Assembly: GCA_004555655.1 (NCBI GenBank)
Contig: SFHJ01000008.1
Coordinates: 1-49,057, forward strand
Direction: 5' to 3'
Source: Clostridiales bacterium
Lineage (GTDB): Bacteria > Bacillota > Clostridia > Oscillospirales > Oscillospiraceae
Length of the DNA stretch: 49,057 bases
This document shows, piece after piece, positions 1 to 7,873 of the stretch. The notes beneath the pieces were generated by a model. That model saw nothing but the letters and a program-made list of their open reading frames with translations. It had not been told where the DNA came from and made no database searches. Both the position numbers and the translations under genes were made by a program. Each line of letters opens with the position of its first letter. Within the stretch, counting starts at the first letter, position 1.

Positions 1-223
1 CGGAGCGTGGGTTATCTCCCAAGTTCCGAGCCTTGCTCTCTATGTTTTGATATGCACCTACGGACAGAATAATCCAACGATACCGGGTTCTTTACAACGT
101 AAAACGGACTGTTTTCTGTAGTCAAAAGTCCAACGATAGCAATGAATTTCCCGCTTCGGAGGTCGGTAGATGAATGGGCGCATTTCTGAATGAAAAAGCC
201 TTGATATGACAGTGGTTTCCCGC
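1..223. other. gene-free left edge, nothing recognised
   Basis: No coding region with a convincing ribosome binding site or family resemblance is seen here on either strand. Two short open frames on the minus strand cross it, but one runs through the tRNA gene and neither resembles a known protein. The stretch looks less GC-rich than the genes that follow. It lies beyond the 3' end of the tRNA gene, a place where integrated elements often end, but no integrase or direct repeat is visible in the window. Confidence 0.4.
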
Positions 224-270
224 ATAAAAATAACGAACCGACAGTCGATAATTGTATCAACTGTCGGTTC
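224..270 (-). terminator. Rho-independent terminator of tRNA-Leu
   Basis: A perfect inverted repeat (GAACCGACAG ... CTGTCGGTTC, 235-270) is followed on the minus strand by a T-rich run (A run at 226-230 on the plus strand). It lies six bases past the encoded CCA end of the tRNA, where its terminator is expected. Confidence 0.85.
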
Positions 271-275
271 AGTTA

Positions 276-361
276 TGGTGCCGGTGACCGGGCTCGAACC
301 GGTACGCTGTTGCCAGCGAGGGATTTTAAGTCCCTTGTGTCTGCCATTCCACCACACCGGC
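276..361 (-). tRNA. tRNA-Leu (anticodon UAA)
   Basis: An 86-nt class II tRNA is read on the minus strand. The acceptor stem GCCGGTG pairs with CACCGGC and the 3' ACCA is encoded. The anticodon loop CTTAAAA gives anticodon UAA, which reads leucine UUA/UUG codons. There is a long variable arm (CTGGCAACAG region) and a T-loop GGTTCGAGCCC. The long variable arm together with the UAA anticodon identifies leucine. A terminator follows at once, so it is probably a single-gene transcript or the last gene of one. Confidence 0.96.
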
Positions 362-423
362 CTGGATTGCCTGATTATTTTACCACCAATTCCGCACACC
401 GTCAAGACGCAACTGTGCGGCAG

Positions 424-456
424 AAAACCCACCGAAAGCCGGAGCCTTCGGTGGGT
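424..456 (-). terminator. terminator of the 889-aa SLH protein gene
   Basis: The inverted repeat CCCACCGAA ... TTCGGTGGG (428-455) is followed by TTTT on the minus strand. It starts about 20 bases beyond the stop codon of the SLH gene. Confidence 0.85.
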
Positions 457-474
457 CTGTGTTCTGGCGGGTGG

Positions 475-3144
475 TTACTTTGTCAGATAGCGGTGCAGCA
501 TTGCGGCGACCTGCGCGCGCGTGGCGCTTCCCTGCGGGTTGAGCTTGCTGCCGCTGCCGGTGATGATGCCTGCGCCGACCGCCCACTTCATGGCGTTCGT
601 GGCATAGCTGCTGACATTGTCGGCGTCCGTGAAGCTGGTCAGGCGGCCGCTCGTGGTGGGCGTGCCGGAGTAGCGGTAGAGAATGGCGGCCAGCTGCTCA
701 CGCGTGACGTTCTTCTTCGGGCTGAAGGTGCTGCGGCCAGTGCCGTTGACAACGCTGTTCGCATACGCCCAAAGAACGGCGTCATAGTAGTAATCGCTGC
801 TCTTGACGTCTGCAAACGGGTTCTTCACGCCGCTGACGGAGGGACGTCCGGCCAGACGGTAGAGAATCAGCACCAGATCGCCGCGGGTCATGGTACCGGT
901 GGGGTTGAAGTGGTTCTTGCCCGTACCGTAGATCAGGCTGTTGGCGTTCATGAAATCAACCGCGTCGGCTGCCCAGCTGCCGGTGTTGGCGTAGGTCACG
1001 TCGGTGAACACGCTGGAAGACGTTTTGCCCTTGACGGAGAACGTCACCGAACCGCTGTCCACTTTCGTTTTGCCGCTATAGACGTCAAAGCGGATGGTCG
1101 CCTTGGTCTGGCCCGCGGCAGGTACGAAGAAGACGTCGTCCAGATCATACTCGTCTCTGGAGCCCGGGCTGAGATAATAGGCATAGCTCGAACGGACCTT
1201 GTGGCCGTAGCTGTTGATCGCATCGTAGTTGTAGTACAGCGTGCCTTCCTCAGGCAGCTCAAACATGATGTACGCCGCGTTCTTATAGGTTTCAGCAAGT
1301 TCCTTCGTCACGGCTCTGAAGTCCGTGCCGGTGTAACCGATGGTGAACAGGTCGGTCTCGTCGACCACGATCTCGACCAGGCCGGAGACCACCTCGTAGC
1401 CGGTGCCGTAGGCCACGAACGGGATGGTGACGGTATACTTGCCCGTCGCACTGCCGGCGACGTAGGTCACGTCGTCCAAATCGTAGTCATAGCGCGAGGC
1501 GCTGCTGCTGCGGTAGTTATAGACGAATTTGGCATTGTCGTCGTTGCTCTCGGTGAGCTTAGTCGTGAGCGTAGAGTCGATATACAGGTGGCCGTACTTG
1601 CCGTTGCCGGTGTAGCTGTTGCCGAACACGGCTTTGCTCATGTCAAACTGGACATAGCTCAGCGCGCTGCCGGCATAATTGGCGCGCAAAACACTTCTGA
1701 AATCGTCCTCGTTGAAGGTGACCTTGCCCCCGGCGTCCGTGGTGTACTTGATCGTCGCCGTGGAGAGCGAAACGTCGATCGTGCCGGTAGCAATCACGTA
1801 GCCGGCGGCATTGTAGGCGGTGTAGCTCAGGGTGACGACGCTGCCGGTAAACTTGTCGGCGACCTCAAAATAGACGTTGTCGAGATCAATGACGCTGGCG
1901 GTATAGCGCGGGTTATAGTAGCACTTGTTGCCGCTGGTGAGCCTGGACGCGTAACGCGAGCTGTCAGTGTACAGAACGCCCTTGCTGGACGAGGGCAGCT
2001 CAAACGTGACATACCCCAGCTTGCCGCCGAGGCCGTAGCCCAGCGCGGAATAGAACGCACTCTCGCCGAAAACGACACCGCCGTTTGCGGCATTGACCTT
2101 GATGGTCGAAGCGGAGGCGGGAATGATCTTGACGGTGATGTCCGCCGTGTCAAGGACTTCCGTACCTCTTGTCAGCGTTGCAGTGACCTTCACATTCGTG
2201 CCGCTGACGCTCTTGCAGGCGTCCGCGCTCAGAACGCCCACGGCTCCCCTGTTGTAGTAGCCGTACTTGCCGGAAATGGTGGCGAGCTGCGTTTCATCGA
2301 CCTTCCAGCTCACATTGAGCCCCGTCAGATCCGTCACAGCTTTGCCGCTCTGCTTGATCGTAGCAGGAATGTCCAGCGTACTGCCTACGCTGACGTTTCT
2401 GCTGGCAGACGTCAGGTCGATGGTAAATTCTCCGCTGACCTTGACTTCCACAGAGACGGTCGAGGAGACGTCCGTGGCGAGCGTATAACCGTCGGGCAGG
2501 GCGATTGTACCGGTGAAGATATAGGTTCCCGGCTTGTTCGCGTCATAGTTGCTGCAGCTCCAGCTGACGGAGCATTCCACGCGCGTCTGGCCGGCGGTGT
2601 AGCCGTACACGACGCGCTGCAGCGGAAGATCGCTCTGCGCGGTGCCGAAGTCGACCGTAATGCCCGCAACAGGCGCGAACGAAACAATCTGCTTTTCCTC
2701 ATCTGCGGGCATCGCTGCGCCGCAGAGATCGCACGTGCCGTTTTCATCTTCATCTACGCAGTCAGCCTCATCATATACATGATGGCAGACCGGGCATTCC
2801 AGATTGTGTTTGCCGGCCGTCGAAGGCGTATACTCCTTCGCACAAGAGGCGCTGCTAACCACGCCGCTGCATTTTACACAGATGGTCACATGCGTCTCGG
2901 TACCGCTAAGCCAGTGCGCTTCGCCCGGCTCACACGGCTCATCCACAGGCGTAAAATTGCAGCCGCTGACAGAACACGTTACATGGTGTTGTCCCTCTGT
3001 CTCAGACTGGGTGTAGACCAGTTGATGCTCATCAGTATGCTCAACCGGGTCAACGGGATCATCTGCAAACACTGCCGGAACCATGCTGCACAGCATGGTC
3101 AAAACCAGAAGCGCGCAGAGCAGCTTATGTAATGTCTGTTTCAT
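475..3144 (-). CDS. secreted S-layer-homology (SLH) surface protein with three tandem repeat modules, 889 aa
   Basis: This is a secreted protein expected to attach non-covalently to the cell wall. Residues 1-27 form a signal peptide (KLL start, hydrophobic core, VFA cleavage site). Residues about 45-145 hold several CxxC-type pairs that could bind zinc. Three related modules of about 110-135 residues follow (roughly 345-462, 463-598, 599-708); each carries a Y-x-x-F core, a G-x-LY or similar turn, YY, and a D-L-D-D/N-V element. Three SLH domains finish the protein (709-889), each with the FxDV ... TR ... RY pattern; SLH domains typically bind pyruvylated secondary wall polymer. The start has AGGAGAG upstream. 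The C-terminal 180 residues closely resemble those of the protein at 3962-7381, so the two are paralogues. The specific role (structural or adhesive) cannot be told. Confidence 0.9.
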   Translation of the reverse strand: MKQTLHKLLCALLVLTMLCSMVPAVFADDPVDPVEHTDEHQLVYTQSETEGQHHVTCSVSGCNFTPVDEPCEPGEAHWLSGTETHVTICVKCSGVVSSASCAKEYTPSTAGKHNLECPVCHHVYDEADCVDEDENGTCDLCGAAMPADEEKQIVSFAPVAGITVDFGTAQSDLPLQRVVYGYTAGQTRVECSVSWSCSNYDANKPGTYIFTGTIALPDGYTLATDVSSTVSVEVKVSGEFTIDLTSASRNVSVGSTLDIPATIKQSGKAVTDLTGLNVSWKVDETQLATISGKYGYYNRGAVGVLSADACKSVSGTNVKVTATLTRGTEVLDTADITVKIIPASASTIKVNAANGGVVFGESAFYSALGYGLGGKLGYVTFELPSSSKGVLYTDSSRYASRLTSGNKCYYNPRYTASVIDLDNVYFEVADKFTGSVVTLSYTAYNAAGYVIATGTIDVSLSTATIKYTTDAGGKVTFNEDDFRSVLRANYAGSALSYVQFDMSKAVFGNSYTGNGKYGHLYIDSTLTTKLTESNDDNAKFVYNYRSSSASRYDYDLDDVTYVAGSATGKYTVTIPFVAYGTGYEVVSGLVEIVVDETDLFTIGYTGTDFRAVTKELAETYKNAAYIMFELPEEGTLYYNYDAINSYGHKVRSSYAYYLSPGSRDEYDLDDVFFVPAAGQTKATIRFDVYSGKTKVDSGSVTFSVKGKTSSSVFTDVTYANTGSWAADAVDFMNANSLIYGTGKNHFNPTGTMTRGDLVLILYRLAGRPSVSGVKNPFADVKSSDYYYDAVLWAYANSVVNGTGRSTFSPKKNVTREQLAAILYRYSGTPTTSGRLTSFTDADNVSSYATNAMKWAVGAGIITGSGSKLNPQGSATRAQVAAMLHRYLTK

Positions 3145-3198
3145 AAAATCAATATCTCTCCTTCCAATCCAGATAGCTTGCGTCTGTTCTTCAAGTAC

Positions 3199-3226
3199 AG
3201 TTTAGCATAAACCGGTTAAAATGCAA
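3199..3226 (-). promoter_or_regulatory. promoter of the 889-aa SLH gene
   Basis: On the minus strand TTGCAT (3221-3226), a 16-base spacer and TAAACT (3199-3204) preceded by TATGC form an extended -10 promoter. Nearly the same element stands before the second SLH gene (7439-7466). Confidence 0.6.
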
Positions 3227-3260
3227 TCCTTTAAGAAAGATTTAAGAATTACGGCTTTTG

Positions 3261-3458
3261 TCACTTCTCCTTGTAATACAGGTAGCAGTGGCAGTAGCCC
3301 TCAAAGTCCGGATTTTTGATCTGCTCACGGAATTCCCGGCACATGCATTTGTTCTCCTCGATGCGCTGGAGGCGGCACGGGCAGTAACCGCCCGTGCGCT
3401 CAAGTCCCGCCTTGATTTTGGCCACGACCTCCGCATCCGGATTCAGCCGAATCTTCAT
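3261..3458 (-). CDS. ferredoxin:thioredoxin reductase catalytic-subunit-like protein, 65 aa
   Basis: This is a very short protein with three Cys-x-Cys pairs (C26-P-C28, C38-M-C40, C56-H-C58). They match the CPC ... CxC ... CHC signature of the ferredoxin:thioredoxin reductase (FTR) catalytic beta chain, which uses a [4Fe-4S] cluster and a redox-active disulfide to reduce thioredoxin with ferredoxin electrons. The spacing between pairs (9 and 15 residues) differs from plant FTR and the chain is shorter, so this is a minimal, divergent form. Its ATG overlaps the stop of the thioredoxin gene (ATGA), with GGAGG just upstream, so the two are translationally coupled. I infer a ferredoxin-driven thioredoxin system in the cytoplasm; reduction of this particular thioredoxin is not proven. 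Confidence 0.8.
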   Translation of the reverse strand: MKIRLNPDAEVVAKIKAGLERTGGYCPCRLQRIEENKCMCREFREQIKNPDFEGYCHCYLYYKEK

Positions 3459-3766
3459 ACCAGCGCCTCCAGCTCGGCGCGCAGCGACGCCTTGTCGCGG
3501 TAGCCGATGAGCGTCTTTTCGATCTGGCCGTCTTTCATGCACGCCAGCGTCGGAATCGACTGCACGCCGAAGCGCTGCGCCAGCTCCATCTGCTCGTCGA
3601 CATCGACCTTGCAGAACTTGACGTTCGTCATTTCGCCCGACAGCTCTTCCAGCACGGGCTTGAGCATCATGCACGGGCCGCACCAGCTTGCCCAGAAATC
3701 CACCACAACGAGTCCCGCAGCCTGTTCAACCTCCGCTGCGAAGTTTTCTTTTGTTACAACAGTCAT
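3455..3766 (-). CDS. trxA: thioredoxin
   Basis: A 103-residue thioredoxin-fold protein with the classical active site WCGPC at about residues 28-32, the preceding VVDFWAS strand and the cis-proline segment SIPTL at about residues 70-74. It is a general cytoplasmic dithiol reductant for ribonucleotide reductase, peroxiredoxins and similar targets. The ribosome binding site AAAGGAG lies eight bases before the ATG. Its stop overlaps the start of the FTR-like gene, which suggests that ferredoxin, rather than or as well as NADPH, is the electron source. Length and motifs are entirely typical. Confidence 0.95.
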   Translation of the reverse strand: MTVVTKENFAAEVEQAAGLVVVDFWASWCGPCMMLKPVLEELSGEMTNVKFCKVDVDEQMELAQRFGVQSIPTLACMKDGQIEKTLIGYRDKASLRAELEALV

Positions 3767-3914
3767 AACACTGTCTCCTTTCTTTTTTCTATATCATACC
3801 ACACAAGTGCAAAAGAATAAGAAGAAACTGTTAATTTTGGCTGGTAAAATTTACGTGCTGCCCACTTTCTGTGCGGCCCCGCCGTACCGGAGCACAGCGG
3901 GGTGTTTTTTGCAG

Positions 3915-3951
3915 AAAAAGCGGCGAAGGCCGGGTGGTCTTCGCCGCTTTT
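3915..3951 (-). terminator. terminator of the 1139-aa SLH gene
   Basis: The hairpin AAGCGGCGAAG ... CTTCGCCGCTT has A/T runs on both sides and lies ten bases past the stop of the downstream-reading SLH gene. A second GC hairpin with a T run on the plus strand (CCCCGC 3877-3882 with GCGGGG 3897-3902, then TGTTTTTT) lies next to it and may stop antisense transcription. Confidence 0.8.
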
Positions 3952-3961
3952 GATCTGAGAT

Positions 3962-6900
3962 TTACTTGTTCAGGAAACGGTGGAGCATGACGGCGACCTC
4001 AGCGCGCGTGGCGTTGCCCTGCGGGTTGAGCTTGCCATTGGAGCCGCCGATGATGCCCGCGCCCACGGCCCACTTCATCGCAGTGGTTGCGTAGTCGCTG
4101 ACGCTGCCTGCGTCGGTGAAGCTCGTCAGGCTGCCGGTCGCAGTTGTCGCGCCGGAGTAGCGGAACAGGATCGAGGCGATCTGCTCACGGGTGATATTCT
4201 TCTTCGGGCTGAAGGTGTTCGCGCCGGTGCCGTTGACGACGCCGTTCTTGTACGCCCAAAGAACAGCCTTATAGAAGTAATCGGTGCTCGTCACATCGCT
4301 GAACGGATTCTCCACACCGGTCACGGACGGCTGGCCTGCCATACGGTACATGATGAGAACGAGGTCGCAGCGGGTCATGGTGCCGGTGGGGCTGAACTTG
4401 TTGTTGCCCGTGCCGCCGACGAGGCCGTTGCCGGCCATGAAGTCGATGGCGTCAGCTGCCCAGGAGCCCACGTTTGCAGACGTGACGTCGGTGAACTTGC
4501 TCGAAGCGGTCTTTCTGACCACGGTGAAGGTCAGGGTGCCGTCGCCCAGGGACTTGTCCGCCGAGGAGTACGCAGTGTACTTGACGGTGATCGCGCCGTA
4601 GTAATCGGTACGCGGCAGCAGATAGAGCTCATCCACGCCGTCGACAGACGAGCTGTTCTTGATGTAGTACTTGTCGGTATCCTTGACGTTCTTGGCGTCT
4701 GCGATCTCGACGATGCCCCTGTAGCCAAGCAGCAGGCGGCCGTACCTGGCGTCCAGCGCGCTGAACTTGACATACTCGGCATCGGGATATTCCTCGACGA
4801 TCATCTCGGCGGCATCGGCGCCGCTGAACGAAATGCCGAGGCAGGTGATGCTGTCGGAGCTGGCAGCGCCGTCAAACGAGAGCGTGCCGGTTGCGACCGC
4901 GTTGTCATTGTTGTCGTAGACGGTGTAGGCGACGCTGCCGCTGCTCGCACCGCTTGAGAGCTTGACAAACACGTCGGAGAGCTTCTGCGCGGAGGTGGTG
5001 GAGAAGTAGCAGGCCGTTGTGCCGATGGCGGTCGAGGAGCCGGAGCTCTTCGAGAGCGAGCAGTTTCTCGGCGTATCAAACTTCACATAGCTGAGCGTGA
5101 CACTGGTGCTGGACTTGACGGCCTCCTTGACCTTGTTCTGGATGGCGGTCGCCTTCAGCGCCGCGCCGTCGCCCACGGACATCTTGATCTCGCCAGCCGA
5201 AGCGGCCGAGAGGGTGATCTCCTTGGTGCCGGTATAGGTGAAGCCGTCGAGCTTGGCCGTCACGCGCACGGTGATCTTCTGGCCGCCCGCACTGCCGGTG
5301 GCCTTGGTGGTAACGGTAGCGGAAGTGCCGCTGCCGGAGACGGTGGCAAGCTTGCTGTCAAGCGCCTTCTGCGTCAACGTGTCCAGCAGTTCCCAGCTCA
5401 TGCTGCCGGGATTGGAAACGGCGGTCTTGCTGCTGCCGTTGTGCTTATACACGGTGGCCGTAATCTTGGGGCTCTGGCCGACGGTGTAGGCGCCGCTGGA
5501 GGCGTCCGCAGCCAGCTCGATGGAGTAGTCGCGCGAGACGGTCAGCGTAACGGCGTTGGACTCCAGCGGCGCGCTGGTTGTGCCGTTTCTCGTCGCGGTG
5601 ACGTTGCAGGTGAACTTATAGGCGGTGCTGGAATCCTTGGAGGAATCCGGAACCGTGAACGTATAGGTCGCTGCGGTCGCACCGGAGATGGGCGTGCCGT
5701 CCTTGTACCACTGGTAGGCGAGCCTGCAGTCGGACGGTTCCGCCTCGGCCTTGCAGGTGAAAGTGATCTTGTCATTCTGCACAGCGCTCGTCGAGCTGGC
5801 CGTGATAACGTTCGAGGTCACTTCGCCCTCGGTCGTGAGCGCAGCAGTGGCGGTAAACGTTCCCACTGCGGAAACATCGTACTTCATATAGCCGGATTCA
5901 TCGGACTCATTGAGTCTGCCGACGACGCTGATCTCTTTGCTGTTCGACGGGTTCTTCGTGTAATACAGCCAGATTACAGGAACCTCTACCGCGCCTGCGT
6001 TATTTTCCAGGTTGGCCTGAACCACAGGGTACTTTTTCTGGAAACGCGCCAACAGGTCAGAGCCATCGCGGATGGTATAGTCCGCACGGTCAACCACGCT
6101 TACAATTTTCTTGGCCGCTTCCCAGACGGTGATAGTCACGCTCTTGCTCTTGCCGCCGACCGTTGCAGTCAGCGTCGCCTTGCCGGCATTGGCCGGTACC
6201 ACCTTGATGGAAGCGCCGGTGGCCGTCTTTGTGGTGGCGTCATACTTCGCGCCCTTTGTCAGATCCGTCTCTTTATTGCCTGTGATATCCAGAACGTTTG
6301 CATCGGAAACCGTCCACTTGATCGAGCTCTCCGAGCCTGAGGGCGTGGTCACCGCTGTGATCGTAAAGGGCGTCGTGCTCTTGGTAACTTCTTTCGAGGT
6401 AACTTCCTTGTTGTCCTCTTTCAGCGTAATACCCGCGATCGCGCCGATCACGTTGAGCGTATATTCCGCCTTAGCGCCGGTATCGACAGAAGTGGCGGTA
6501 ATCACAGAGCTGCCTACCGCCAGCGCCTCCACTGCACCGGTACGCGAAACATATACCTTCGCCGGGTCCGAGCTCGTCCACGTCACATTGTTGCTCGTGC
6601 CGGTCGCGCCGGATACGGTCGCCGTCAGCGTCATCTTATCGCCGACTGCAACAGTCGCTTCGCCGGGAGTGCCCGTTTTTGCGACAACAGTATCGCCCTT
6701 CTTAATGCTGACAACAGCATTGGCAGAGGTGGAAACCGTGATATACACATACTTTTCATGATCCGTGCCTTCATCCGCAACCAGCGTCAGGTCGCTTCGG
6801 CCGTCTTTGAGGTAGGAAATGGTGACCTTCTTGGTCACGGGGTCATAGGTTGCCGACGCAACGCCGTTGGGGTCGGGCAGGCATTTTACCTCGTTGCGGA

Positions 6901-7381
6901 CAGTCGCTGCGGGCTCAAGCGTAATATCGACCGTCGCGCTCTGGTTCTTCGTTACCACAACACTGGTCGTCTTGGCCGTAAAGGTCGTTGCCCTGTTGTA
7001 GATCCTGACCTTGTATTCCCGGGCATGCGTACAGCCGGCCTCATTGCCGCTGACCTTGGCAACGATATACCCGTCCGGAATCGTATTGTTCGTAGTCAGC
7101 GTCGATCTGGAGGCAGTATACTTGCCCGTTGAGGTGCTGTAGGAAACATAGTTGCTGCCGCTGTAACCCAGCGACGTACCGTCACTCTTGGTATAGGTTG
7201 TCGTTACGGTACCCTTACAGCCGGTACCGACCGGCATCGAAAACGTATCGCCGACCCACACTTCGTTGACCGTAGCTGTGCTCAGGTTCCCCTGATCTGC
7301 TGCAAAAGCAGCGGGAATCATTGCGCACAGCATGGCAAGGACCAGCAGGGCGCTTACGAGTCTGCTCATTCTTTTCATCAT
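3962..7381 (-). CDS. secreted SLH surface protein with bacterial Ig-like domains, 1139 aa
   Basis: This is a large exported cell-surface protein. The signal peptide is residues 1-27 (RLVSALLVLAMLCAM core, AFA cleavage site). Several Ig-like regions follow. A Big_2-type domain lies around residues 225-320 (VAVGDKMTLTATV, then VTWTSSD). A C2-set-like Ig segment with the YQWYKDG motif lies around 555-615. Two copies of the repeat module also found in the neighbouring SLH protein lie at about 728-840 and 841-958. Three SLH domains close the protein (959-1139). The first of two adjacent ATGs was taken as start because AGAGGTG lies five bases upstream; an open frame eight codons longer has no better site. 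It is a paralogue of the 475-3144 protein by its C-terminus. It probably forms part of the S-layer or an adhesive coat; the ligand is unknown. Confidence 0.9.
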   Translation of the reverse strand: MMKRMSRLVSALLVLAMLCAMIPAAFAADQGNLSTATVNEVWVGDTFSMPVGTGCKGTVTTTYTKSDGTSLGYSGSNYVSYSTSTGKYTASRSTLTTNNTIPDGYIVAKVSGNEAGCTHAREYKVRIYNRATTFTAKTTSVVVTKNQSATVDITLEPAATVRNEVKCLPDPNGVASATYDPVTKKVTISYLKDGRSDLTLVADEGTDHEKYVYITVSTSANAVVSIKKGDTVVAKTGTPGEATVAVGDKMTLTATVSGATGTSNNVTWTSSDPAKVYVSRTGAVEALAVGSSVITATSVDTGAKAEYTLNVIGAIAGITLKEDNKEVTSKEVTKSTTPFTITAVTTPSGSESSIKWTVSDANVLDITGNKETDLTKGAKYDATTKTATGASIKVVPANAGKATLTATVGGKSKSVTITVWEAAKKIVSVVDRADYTIRDGSDLLARFQKKYPVVQANLENNAGAVEVPVIWLYYTKNPSNSKEISVVGRLNESDESGYMKYDVSAVGTFTATAALTTEGEVTSNVITASSTSAVQNDKITFTCKAEAEPSDCRLAYQWYKDGTPISGATAATYTFTVPDSSKDSSTAYKFTCNVTATRNGTTSAPLESNAVTLTVSRDYSIELAADASSGAYTVGQSPKITATVYKHNGSSKTAVSNPGSMSWELLDTLTQKALDSKLATVSGSGTSATVTTKATGSAGGQKITVRVTAKLDGFTYTGTKEITLSAASAGEIKMSVGDGAALKATAIQNKVKEAVKSSTSVTLSYVKFDTPRNCSLSKSSGSSTAIGTTACYFSTTSAQKLSDVFVKLSSGASSGSVAYTVYDNNDNAVATGTLSFDGAASSDSITCLGISFSGADAAEMIVEEYPDAEYVKFSALDARYGRLLLGYRGIVEIADAKNVKDTDKYYIKNSSSVDGVDELYLLPRTDYYGAITVKYTAYSSADKSLGDGTLTFTVVRKTASSKFTDVTSANVGSWAADAIDFMAGNGLVGGTGNNKFSPTGTMTRCDLVLIMYRMAGQPSVTGVENPFSDVTSTDYFYKAVLWAYKNGVVNGTGANTFSPKKNITREQIASILFRYSGATTATGSLTSFTDAGSVSDYATTAMKWAVGAGIIGGSNGKLNPQGNATRAEVAVMLHRFLNK

Positions 7382-7438
7382 ATGTACACCTCTTTCATCT
7401 TCCACCCAATATTCCTATTCATGGGATGCTCGTCACCC

Positions 7439-7466
7439 AGTTTACCATAAATTTTACAAATTGCAA
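7439..7466 (-). promoter_or_regulatory. promoter of the 1139-aa SLH gene
   Basis: TTGCAA (7461-7466), a 16-base spacer and TAAACT (7439-7444) in the context TTTATGGTAAACTG. It matches the promoter of the other SLH gene in the -35 region, spacer length, extended -10 and the base after it. About 57 bases of leader separate it from the start codon. Confidence 0.65.
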
Positions 7467-7604
7467 CTATTTTATGTAAAGTTTGTGCATTATTTCTCTG
7501 CACCACAATGGCTTGTGCGTTTTTCGCCGCCAGACCACAACCTATGACAAATTGTAACCATTTTGCACAATTTCGTTACCAGTTGTTGCTTTTCCGCCGC
7601 TGCC

Positions 7605-7656
7605 AAAGGCTCCCTTGTGCAAAGGGAGCTGTCAGCGAAGCTGACTGAGGGATTGT
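7605..7656 (+). repeat. intergenic hairpin repeat, copy A
   Basis: The unit starts with a GGCTCCCTTGTG hairpin (CTCCCTTGTGCAAAGGGAG), continues with a GTCAGC/GCTGAC hairpin and ends in TGAGGGATTG. Copies B and C show the same order in the opposite orientation. I recall similar units as dispersed non-coding repeats between genes of gut Clostridia; that identification was not checked. No gene is seen inside. Confidence 0.75.
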
Positions 7657-7707
7657 CTGATAAATGCATCCAAATGTCCGTCTGCCGCGCGTGTTTGGGC
7701 GGTCTTT

Positions 7708-7760
7708 CAATCCCTCCGTCTCGCCTTCGGCGAGCCACCTCCCTTTACACAAGGGAGGCT
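7708..7760 (-). repeat. intergenic hairpin repeat, copy B (inverted)
   Basis: Read on the minus strand it begins GCCTCCCTTGTGTAAAGGGA and ends GGAGGGATTG, as in copy A. The middle hairpin has diverged in sequence (CTCGCC/GGCGAG) but still pairs, which suggests selection on structure. It faces copy A, so the two could form a large inverted-repeat structure. Confidence 0.75.
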
Positions 7761-7781
7761 CTGGTGCGGCACATAATATAA

Positions 7782-7838
7782 CATCCCTCCGTCACGGCTG
7801 CGCCGTGCCACCTCCCTTTGCACAAGGGAGGCTTTTTT
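7782..7838 (-). repeat. intergenic hairpin repeat, copy C (inverted)
   Basis: A third copy in the same orientation as copy B, with its middle arms changed again (CACGGC/GCCGTG, compensatory). On the plus strand it ends in an AGGGAGG arm followed by TTTTTT, so it would act as a terminator against transcription entering polC from the left. It lies 36 bases beyond the polC stop codon. Confidence 0.75.
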
Positions 7839-7873
7839 GTTCCCTTTCAGAGAAAGGGGAGGCAGAGCGCGCC

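Noticed and set aside
58..432. 124-codon minus-strand open frame
   Set aside because: It runs straight through the tRNA-Leu gene and two terminators.
310..3132. 940-codon plus-strand open frame opposite the first SLH gene
   Set aside because: It reads through the tRNA and terminator region, has no family resemblance and is opposite a gene with signal peptide and SLH domains. High GC gives long antisense frames.
7605..7838. CRISPR array
   Set aside because: Only three copies, in mixed orientation, with unequal spacing and internal hairpins; no cas genes.
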